DNA of 21,432 nucleotides from assembly GCA_964581115.1 (NCBI GenBank), contig CAZOMY010000046.1, positions 1 through 21,432 of the forward strand, given 5' to 3'. Both the position numbers and the translations under genes were made by a program. This stretch comes from 2-02-FULL-55-14 sp964581115 (lineage in GTDB: Bacteria; Bacteroidota; Ignavibacteria; UBA10030). Shown piece after piece: positions 15,348 through 21,432 of this stretch. The notes beneath the pieces are model-generated. The model did no database searches, was not told the DNA's origin, and was given only the letters and a program-made list of their open reading frames with translations. Positions within the stretch are counted from its first letter, which is position 1; each line of letters starts with the position of its first letter.

Positions 15348-15383
15348 GCGGAGGTTGGGAGAGTACCCACCTCCGCATCTTTA
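15348..15383 (+). terminator. Rho-independent terminator after the radical SAM gene
   Basis: GCGGAGGT (15348-15355) pairs with ACCTCCGC (15369-15376). Inside, GGG and CCC can extend the stem after a bulged T. ATCTTTA follows, a weak T tract. It separates the radical SAM gene from the M16 pair. Confidence 0.6.
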
Positions 15384-15475
15384 TGTACCATTCAAGAACT
15401 GCCGATGCAGTTTTGTGCTTTTTACGGTTTTTGTGCTTCTTGTGTCACCTTTTTCATTCACACCCAGGACGCCCC

Positions 15476-16852
15476 ATGCTAAAGATCGCCATCCTGCTGT
15501 TCGTGGCGGCAACGGGACTTGCGGCACAGACCGCGAAGGTCTCCGTTCCCTACGAGCAGTTCCAACTCCCCAATGGCCTCAACCTCATCCTGCACGTCGA
15601 CCGCACCACCCCGACCGTTTCAGTCAACACGTGGTTTTACGTTGGTTCTGGATATGAAGAGCCCGGGCGCACCGGTTTTGCCCATCTCTTCGAACACCTG
15701 ATGTTCGAGGGCTCGAAGAACGTCCCCGAGGGGAAGTTCGACGAATGGCTCGAAGCGGCCGGCGGCAACAACAACGGCTCGACCACTGAAGACCGGACGA
15801 ACTATTTTGAGGATATTCCCACCAACGCTCTGGAACTGGCCCTCTTCCTCGACAGCGACCGGATGGGCTATCTGCTCGATGCGATGACGCAGGAGAAACT
15901 CGACGGTCAGCGTGACGTCGTCAAGAACGAGCGCCGTCAAAGCTACGAAAATCGGCCGTATGGCATGGCCGACATTATCCTCAATCACTACCTCTTTCCG
16001 GATCAGCACCCGTACTCCTGGCCGGTGATCGGTTCGATGGCCGATCTTTCGGCGGCGAGCCTTGACGACGTCAAGAACTTCTTTCGCCGCTACTACGCGC
16101 CCAACAACGCCAGTCTGGTCATTGCTGGCGATCTCGACGTAGCAAAGACGAAGGCGCTCGTGACGAAGTGGTTCAGCGAGATCCCGCGAGGCGAGCCGAT
16201 CCCGCCGCAGCTGACTCCGCCGCCGGTACTTCGAGAAGAGCGGCGCCTGATCATTGAAGACCGGGTCCAACTGCCGCGCCTCTACCTGCAGTGGATCACG
16301 CCGGCACAGTACACGCCGGGCGATGCCGAGTTGGACATGGTGGCCGATGTCCTGGCCGGCGGGAAGAACTCCCGGCTCTACAAACGCCTCGTGTATGACC
16401 TGCAGATCGCCCAGGACGTCATGGCCTACCAAGGTTCGATGCGACTGTGCTCGCAGTTCACGATCGTCGCCACGGCAAGGGTCGGGCACACACTGGCCGA
16501 GGTGGAGAAGGTCATTCAGGAGGAGATCGACCGGTTGAAGTCCGAACCGCCGACGGACCGCGAGGTCCAGCGGACGAAGAACAAGTATGAGTCGTCGTTC
16601 CTGTCGCGCCTCGAGGGAGTGGGAAGCTTTGGAGGAAAAGCGGATCAGCTCAACCGCTACTACTACGCAACAGGAAATCCCGACTACTTTCAGGAGGACC
16701 TGTCTCGCTACATGAGCCTTGAGCCAGGCGATGTGCGGGCGATGGTCGTCAAGCATCTCCGCAACGGTGCACGGGTCGTCCTGAGCGTCGTGCCCAAAGG
16801 CAAGCAGGACCTCGCGGCACCCGGAACGCTGGTCTCTACGGAGGGGAAATAG
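15476..16852 (+). CDS. M16 family zinc peptidase, catalytic partner, exported
   Basis: A 458-residue protein from the ATG at 15476, with AGGA (15466-15469) six bases upstream and the signal peptide MLKIAILLFVAATGLAAQ. The open frame reaches back to 15383, but that part (a run of Cys/Phe/Leu) is a translation of T-rich leader. The inverted zinc motif HxxEH is HLFEH (H70, E73, H74), and the distal zinc ligand is E152 in NERRQSYENRPYG, so the active site looks complete. LPNGLNLILHVD and FAHLFEHLMFEGS are typical of M16B (pitrilysin/processing-peptidase) proteins. The next gene, one base away, encodes the partner without a zinc site; the two probably form a periplasmic heterodimer that degrades peptides or processes proteins. 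Confidence 0.93.
   Translation: MLKIAILLFVAATGLAAQTAKVSVPYEQFQLPNGLNLILHVDRTTPTVSVNTWFYVGSGYEEPGRTGFAHLFEHLMFEGSKNVPEGKFDEWLEAAGGNNNGSTTEDRTNYFEDIPTNALELALFLDSDRMGYLLDAMTQEKLDGQRDVVKNERRQSYENRPYGMADIILNHYLFPDQHPYSWPVIGSMADLSAASLDDVKNFFRRYYAPNNASLVIAGDLDVAKTKALVTKWFSEIPRGEPIPPQLTPPPVLREERRLIIEDRVQLPRLYLQWITPAQYTPGDAELDMVADVLAGGKNSRLYKRLVYDLQIAQDVMAYQGSMRLCSQFTIVATARVGHTLAEVEKVIQEEIDRLKSEPPTDREVQRTKNKYESSFLSRLEGVGSFGGKADQLNRYYYATGNPDYFQEDLSRYMSLEPGDVRAMVVKHLRNGARVVLSVVPKGKQDLAAPGTLVSTEGK
16840..16844 (+). promoter_or_regulatory. Ribosome binding site for the second M16 gene
   Basis: GGAGG lies inside the 3' end of the first M16 gene, nine bases before the ATG at 16854. It supports that start despite the odd N-terminus of the product, and it implies translational coupling. 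Confidence 0.65.
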
Positions 16853-16853
16853 T

Positions 16854-18395
16854 ATGAGGAACCATGAGAGGTCTCTCGAACGCGCGGAGAGGGGATCAGG
16901 TATCGGGCATCGGGTATGGGGAACGAGGATTTGCCCCCGCTCACCCGTTCACCAATACCTTCTCACTTCTCTTCTCGTCTTGGCGTTCTTGGCGGTCCCT
17001 GCTTCTTCTCAGAGCCCGGACCGCTCCGCGCCCCCCAAGCTTGGTCCGCCCCCTTCGCTGAAGCTGCCGGCGATTCAGCGTTTCGAGCTCCCCAACGGCC
17101 TGAAGGTCGTGCTGTTGGAGAAGAACACCCTGCCGCTGGTGCAGATCACGCTCGTCTTCAACGCCGGTTCGGTGAATGACAAGCCCGATAAGCTCGGCGT
17201 GGCATCGATGACGGCGGCGATGATGGACGAAGGAGCCGGTACGAGGACGTCGCTGCAGATCGCGGAAGAGATCGAATTCTACGGCGCGAGCCTTGGCGTC
17301 GGTGCCGATCTGCACACCTCGACCGTGTCGCTGTTCACCCCGACGTCGAAGCTTGACAACGTCCTGCCGATCATGGCCGACGTGGTGATGCGTCCGACAT
17401 TCCCCGAGAACGAGCTGAACCGGCTTCGCAAAGAGCGACTCACGTCGTTGTTGCAGGCGCACGACCAACCGCGGACGATCGCCAGCGTGGCGTTCCGGCA
17501 ACTGGTATACGGTAACGACCACCCCTATGGCCGGACGCCGACGGGAACAGAGGCATCGCTGAAGGCGATGTCGGTGAAGGACCTGAAAAGCTTCCACGAG
17601 ACGTACTACCGCCCGAACAACGCCACGGCGATCGTGGTGGGAAATGTCAACCGGGAACGAGTGCGAACGATGCTTGACGAATGGTTCGGCGGTTGGGATC
17701 CGGGTCGTGTTCCCACGACGGTCGTGCCTCCTGCGCCGCAGGTCGGACCGAGGACAGTGTATCTCATCGACAAGCCCGAAGCCCCCCAGTCGGAGATCCG
17801 GATCGGGCGGGTCGGCCTGCCCCGCAAGACGAACGAGTACTTCCCGGCAACGGTCATGAATACGGTCCTGGGCGGTTCGTTCACGTCGCGGCTCAACCAG
17901 AACCTGCGCGAAACGCACGGCTACACGTATGGTGCGGGCTCGTCGTTCGATTTCCGTCCTTCGCCGGGGCCGTTCATGGCGGCGTCTGCCGTCAAGACCG
18001 ATGTGACGGACGAATCGCTGGCGGAGTTCATGAAGGAGCTCAAGGGCATTCTCGACCCAGTGCCGGCCGAGGAACTGACGCGGGCAAAGAACTACGTTGC
18101 GCTCGGATATCCTGGCGACTTCCAGACGGTCCAACAGATCGCGGCAAAGCTGGCGGAGATGGTGGTGTACGACCTGCCGGCGAACTACTTCAACACCTAC
18201 ATCGACCGCGTGTTAGGCGTGACCGCCTCGGATGTGACTCGAGCGGGCCGCAGTACGATCGACCCTGAGAAACTGGTGATTGTCGTAGTAGGTGACCGGT
18301 CCGTCATCGAAAAGGACGTGACGGCGCTGAACCTGGGGCCGGTGAAGTTCCTGACAGTCGAGGAGGTCCTCGGGAAAAAGCCCAGCATCGAATAG
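16854..18395 (+). CDS. M16 family peptidase homologue, non-catalytic partner with R/Y motif
   Basis: A 513-residue M16 protein in which the zinc site is lost: the HxxEH position reads SMTAA (118-122, in GVASMTAAMMDEGAGT). It keeps the R/Y pair of the partner subunit in NLRETHGYTYGAGSSF (R352, Y359). In M16B heterodimers one chain carries zinc and the other the R/Y pair, so this gene and the one before it fit a two-chain protease. About 35 charged residues precede the hydrophobic export segment YLLTSLLVLAFLAVPASSQ (35-53), which is unusually long for a signal peptide; part of that stretch is translated from a repeat-like GGTATCGGG tract. The start at 16854 is supported by GGAGG nine bases upstream, and the gene begins one base after the preceding stop. 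Confidence 0.92.
   Translation: MRNHERSLERAERGSGIGHRVWGTRICPRSPVHQYLLTSLLVLAFLAVPASSQSPDRSAPPKLGPPPSLKLPAIQRFELPNGLKVVLLEKNTLPLVQITLVFNAGSVNDKPDKLGVASMTAAMMDEGAGTRTSLQIAEEIEFYGASLGVGADLHTSTVSLFTPTSKLDNVLPIMADVVMRPTFPENELNRLRKERLTSLLQAHDQPRTIASVAFRQLVYGNDHPYGRTPTGTEASLKAMSVKDLKSFHETYYRPNNATAIVVGNVNRERVRTMLDEWFGGWDPGRVPTTVVPPAPQVGPRTVYLIDKPEAPQSEIRIGRVGLPRKTNEYFPATVMNTVLGGSFTSRLNQNLRETHGYTYGAGSSFDFRPSPGPFMAASAVKTDVTDESLAEFMKELKGILDPVPAEELTRAKNYVALGYPGDFQTVQQIAAKLAEMVVYDLPANYFNTYIDRVLGVTASDVTRAGRSTIDPEKLVIVVVGDRSVIEKDVTALNLGPVKFLTVEEVLGKKPSIE
16893..16922. repeat. Short GGTATCGGG-type tandem tract inside the M16 N-terminal codons
   Basis: The tract reads as three degenerate units (GGTATCGGG, CATCGGG, TATGGGG) in a row. 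It lies in the codons before the signal peptide of the non-catalytic M16 protein. Similar tracts are commonly intergenic, so here the repeat may have been captured into the coding frame, or the true start may lie after it. Confidence 0.4.
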
Positions 18396-18479
18396 AGAAA
18401 GCGTCCAGAATAAGGAGGGATGGAGGGAAAGAGGAGATGAGGAGTTCTTTAGCAGGGCCATTTCCGGCAAGAGAACAGA

Positions 18480-18508
18480 AACCCCGCAGAAATGCGGGGT
18501 TTTTTATT
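18480..18508 (+). terminator. Strong rho-independent terminator after the M16 pair
   Basis: AACCCCGCA (18480-18488) and TGCGGGGTT (18493-18501) form a perfect 9-bp stem around a GAAA tetraloop, followed by TTTTATTT. It lies 84 bases after the stop of the second M16 gene and closes that operon. Confidence 0.93.
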
Positions 18509-18568
18509 TGCTACTCGGCAAATGACTCCCCTTGATTATCGCTCGTCTTCGGAAGTACATTCGCACAA

Positions 18569-21432
18569 ATGCGAATAATCCCTCCAGCCCACGGGACTTA
18601 CCATCCAGTCTCGGCATCAATTCGGTGCCTTTTCCTCGGACTCACGCTGGCTCTTCCATCGGGACCAGATCTCGTTTCCCAGAGCTTCCAGTACTCACCA
18701 AGTCGCTCGCCGTGGTTCGATCGACTGACTGTTGAAGACGGGTTGTCAAACAACGTTGTCCGTAAGATAATCGAGGACCGGTACGGGTTCATTTGGTTTG
18801 CTACCGAGGACGGCCTGAATCGGTACGACGGAGAGGCATTCGTTGTCTACCGAAATCGTGGCACGGACAGTACCTCACTCGTAACCAGTACCATCGCTGA
18901 CATAGAACAAGACGCACTTGGGAACCTCTGGGTCGTCGCAGGGGGTCTGCATCGATACGATCGCGATCGGGATGAGTTTGTCAGATATCGATCGAATCCG
19001 AATGGCAGGAATGTACCTCATCGAACTCCGCTCAGGATCTCAGCAGACTCATCAGGGATCCTCTGGTTGGCCTCCCACAATGCGCTCGAACGGCTTGACG
19101 TTCGATCAATGGAATTCTCCTTCATTGACCTGAATGGCATGAGCAAGAATCCAGACATTCTTGAACTCGATAATCAGGGGAATGTTTGGTTTGGAGGGAC
19201 CGCGGAATACGGCTTCAATCGATATGCGATTGCGAGTGGCAAGGTCGACACTTTTCGATATACCCGAAGGAGTCCAGTCGCTCAGAAGGGAGCAGGCCTC
19301 CCTCCGGCGGACTTAAATGACGTCACATTCGATCGCCATGGTAGAATCTGGGTATCATCCTACAGAGGTGCGTACGTTTTTGACTGGCATCAGAAACAAT
19401 ATCGCTTCATCGTAGGTGTCGACAGTTTCTTCTACGCCAGCACAATACGATTCGACGATTCTGGGAACGGTTGGATTGGCACTCGCACACAAGGTGTGAT
19501 CAAGTGTAACGAAAACGGTAGAATTCTCAATGTATTTCAACACAGGACTTCAGACCCAGGGAGTATTGTTAGCAACAGTGTATTGACCTCGTTCATTGAC
19601 AGAAAAGGGAATATCTGGTTCGGAACCATGCGCGGCGTCTCGCGGCTATCCGTGGGTCGAAATCGATTCAAGACGTACAAGCATAACACGGAGGATCCGT
19701 CCAGCATCTCAGACGGCCAAGTGGTGGCGATCGAACAGGACAAGACCGGGCGGGTGTGGATCGCAATTCCGTTGGTTGGCATTGATCGCTTTGACCCAAC
19801 GAGACAGGTTTTTCGCCATTACTTGGGGCTAGAAGCGTTTCCTCAACCACATATGCGCTCGCTGTACCTGGATGAACGTGAAAGGCTCGTAGTGTCAGCC
19901 TTTCGTCCGCGTCGCTATGACACACGCCGGGACATCTTCGTCGACGCTCACGAAGTCCCTAAAATGAATATCTATCCTCCGAGTGCATACCTCAGAGAAC
20001 CGGACGGAACTCGCTGGTATGGCTTCAATGGAGGGATTCTTCGCGTTACCAGGAACGGAGAAAGGACGGAGTGGAGGACAACGGGGGAATTGACCGGCCT
20101 GCGCGCTATCAACGTACGCCACCTTTATCGAGATAGAAGTGGAACAGTCTGGGTAAGCTCTCCGAGTCTGCATCGTTTCAACCCTGCCAGCGGGAGATTT
20201 GTCGGCGTCAATGGACTCTTTTTGCTGAATGTGCATCGGGCAGTCAATGATATTATTGAAGATTCCGATGGAGGATTCTGGCTTGCGATGGACGTCGGAC
20301 TGGGCAAATACGATCCCTCACGCGATACGCTCCTGCAGTTCTTCGGGAGATCCGATGTCGGTGGAAGACGAGTATACGGAATCCACGAAGACAGTCGCAA
20401 GAATATTTGGGCTGTGACGGAAGGTGGTATCGTTCGTGTAGATACCCGCTCCCTCGCCATCAAACAGTTTGGACTTTCGGATAGGATCAGTCCTCCGGCA
20501 GTCACGATGGATTATGGGTATGGGAACGATGCGCACGTGAAATTGCAGGACGGCAGCATGGTGTTCGGACTTGGCTCGAACGGTCTCGTTCATTTTCATC
20601 CCGACGAGATCCGATTGAACTCGAATCCGCCCGACGTAGTCTTTACGGGACTGTGGGTCAATGGTGAGAAAGTCCGTTTGGACAGCAGTTCGGTCCTGGT
20701 ACGTGCGATTGAAAGAACAGATACCGTCCTGCTTCACCATGACCAGAACGACATCTCGTTATCATTCGCAGCACTTGATTTCACTGCTCCGGAGGCCAAC
20801 CAATACGCCTACAGACTTGAACCGATGCAATCTCAGTGGATACACAACGGTGGGGTCAATCGGGCTTATTTTACAAATCTTTCCCCAGGGCAGTATGTGC
20901 TTCGCGTAAAGGCATCGAACAACGACGGTGTGTGGAACGAGAAGGGGTCGTCGCTTATTGTGATCATCACCCCTCCATGGTGGCGGACGATCTGGGCTTA
21001 TGGAGTGTATCTATTCTTTATCTTCGGTACGATTCTCGGACTCCGCCGATATGAGCTCAACCGCCAACGTCTGAAACACCAGGCCGAGCTGGAACACGTC
21101 CAAGCCGAAAAACTCAAGGATCTCGACCGCACCAAGTCGCAGTTCTTCGCCAACATCTCGCATGAATTTAGGACACCCCTCACGCTGATCCGTGGGCCGA
21201 TCGAACAACTCAGGTCGGGCACTTTCAAGGGGGATCGGTCGGAGATCTATGACATGGTCGGCCGGAATACCGACCGACTACTCCGGCTGGTCAACCAGTT
21301 GCTGGATCTCTCACGTCTGGATGCCGGGCAGCGTCGGCTGCATCCGAAAAAGGGGGACATTGCCGAAGCGATCCGGTCCATCGCCGCTTCTTTCGAATCC
21401 CTGGCAGCGCGCCGCTCGATCATCTTCGAGGT
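18569..21432 (+). CDS. Sensor histidine kinase, hybrid two-component type (N-terminal 954 residues, cut by window end)
   Basis: One uninterrupted frame from ATG 18569 to the window edge; a TGA closes the frame upstream, so this is the first ATG. An export segment (CLFLGLTLALPSG, about 20-34) is followed by some 13 Reg_prop beta-propeller repeats of the form DxxGxxWxxTxxGLxRYD, starting with LTVEDGLSNN and EDRYGFIWFATEDGLNRYD. A Y_Y_Y domain (about 715-800, ending NNDGVWNEKG and ITPPWW), one membrane helix (about 808-826, YGVYLFFIFGTILGL), a coiled coil and the HisKA domain follow. H865 in FFANISHEFRTPLTLIRGP is the phosphorylated histidine. This architecture matches hybrid two-component systems of Bacteroidota, which often control polysaccharide-use genes; receiver and AraC domains would lie beyond the window. 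The signal sensed is unknown. No good Shine-Dalgarno precedes it. Confidence 0.92.
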   Translation, partial: MRIIPPAHGTYHPVSASIRCLFLGLTLALPSGPDLVSQSFQYSPSRSPWFDRLTVEDGLSNNVVRKIIEDRYGFIWFATEDGLNRYDGEAFVVYRNRGTDSTSLVTSTIADIEQDALGNLWVVAGGLHRYDRDRDEFVRYRSNPNGRNVPHRTPLRISADSSGILWLASHNALERLDVRSMEFSFIDLNGMSKNPDILELDNQGNVWFGGTAEYGFNRYAIASGKVDTFRYTRRSPVAQKGAGLPPADLNDVTFDRHGRIWVSSYRGAYVFDWHQKQYRFIVGVDSFFYASTIRFDDSGNGWIGTRTQGVIKCNENGRILNVFQHRTSDPGSIVSNSVLTSFIDRKGNIWFGTMRGVSRLSVGRNRFKTYKHNTEDPSSISDGQVVAIEQDKTGRVWIAIPLVGIDRFDPTRQVFRHYLGLEAFPQPHMRSLYLDERERLVVSAFRPRRYDTRRDIFVDAHEVPKMNIYPPSAYLREPDGTRWYGFNGGILRVTRNGERTEWRTTGELTGLRAINVRHLYRDRSGTVWVSSPSLHRFNPASGRFVGVNGLFLLNVHRAVNDIIEDSDGGFWLAMDVGLGKYDPSRDTLLQFFGRSDVGGRRVYGIHEDSRKNIWAVTEGGIVRVDTRSLAIKQFGLSDRISPPAVTMDYGYGNDAHVKLQDGSMVFGLGSNGLVHFHPDEIRLNSNPPDVVFTGLWVNGEKVRLDSSSVLVRAIERTDTVLLHHDQNDISLSFAALDFTAPEANQYAYRLEPMQSQWIHNGGVNRAYFTNLSPGQYVLRVKASNNDGVWNEKGSSLIVIITPPWWRTIWAYGVYLFFIFGTILGLRRYELNRQRLKHQAELEHVQAEKLKDLDRTKSQFFANISHEFRTPLTLIRGPIEQLRSGTFKGDRSEIYDMVGRNTDRLLRLVNQLLDLSRLDAGQRRLHPKKGDIAEAIRSIAASFESLAARRSIIFE

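Noticed and set aside
15620..16756. Long minus-strand open frame (378 codons)
   Set aside because: It is antisense to the catalytic M16 gene and shows no domain; the sense frame has complete zinc ligands.
16941..18134. Long minus-strand open frame (397 codons)
   Set aside because: It lies entirely opposite the M16 partner gene; Arg/His-rich composition is typical of a shadow frame in GC-rich DNA.
18400..18735. Possible frameshift or broken gene at the start of the sensor kinase
   Set aside because: Reading from ATG 18569 gives a single continuous frame to the window end; the short frame beginning at 18532 is simply another frame of the same DNA.

Overview
The window looks like a chromosome segment from a GC-rich member of the Bacteroidota sensu lato (FCB group), probably close to Ignavibacteria/Kapabacteria. 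The reasons are two secreted proteins that end in type IX secretion (T9SS) sorting domains with the NxPNPFNP motif, a hybrid-type sensor with Reg_prop and Y_Y_Y domains, and a predominance of exported enzymes. Several genes have AGGA/GGAGG Shine-Dalgarno sequences 6-9 nt before their starts. The lineage is inferred from gene content; no rRNA or other taxonomic marker is present, and no tRNA, CRISPR array, transposase or phage gene was recognised.

Layout. 1-3425: a possible 3' end of a gene, then a 1100-residue secreted phosphodiester-glycosidase-family protein with a T9SS sorting domain and a terminator. 3474-3965: a GNAT acetyltransferase-like protein. 3966-4298: a gene-free stretch with two hairpin-forming repeats. 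4299-6938 (minus): a GH3 glycosidase with an inserted PA14 domain. 7096-9413: a two-gene unit (4-bp overlap) of a DUF3095 protein with nucleotide-cyclase-like motifs and an enterochelin-esterase-like hydrolase. 9608-12399: an exported amidohydrolase of the D-aminoacylase/D-glutamate deacylase type that lacks the usual HxH metal motif, then a Tat-exported M24 peptidase. 12683-14226: a divergent pair, a T9SS-sorted DNRLRE protein (minus) and a small Spy/CpxP-like protein (plus). 14321-15307: a radical SAM protein with extra C-terminal cysteines. 15476-18395: a coupled pair of exported M16 proteases, one with the zinc site and one without it but with the R/Y motif, closed by a strong terminator. 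18569 to the window end: the N-terminal 954 residues of a large sensor histidine kinase, cut by the window edge.

The common theme is the cell envelope and the degradation of external polymers: a carbohydrate-active GH3 enzyme, a secreted phosphodiester glycosidase, several exported peptidases or deacylases, and a sensor of the kind that often controls polysaccharide utilisation in Bacteroidota.

The most unusual non-coding signal is a family of long, imperfectly palindromic intergenic repeats (7022-7089, 9430-9524, 12417-12544). They are built from about 27-nt units and recur in three of the intergenic gaps. One copy creates a false N-terminal extension on the amidohydrolase reading frame, and another ends six bases before a start codon. 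They are best seen as a REP/MITE-like dispersed element of unknown function.
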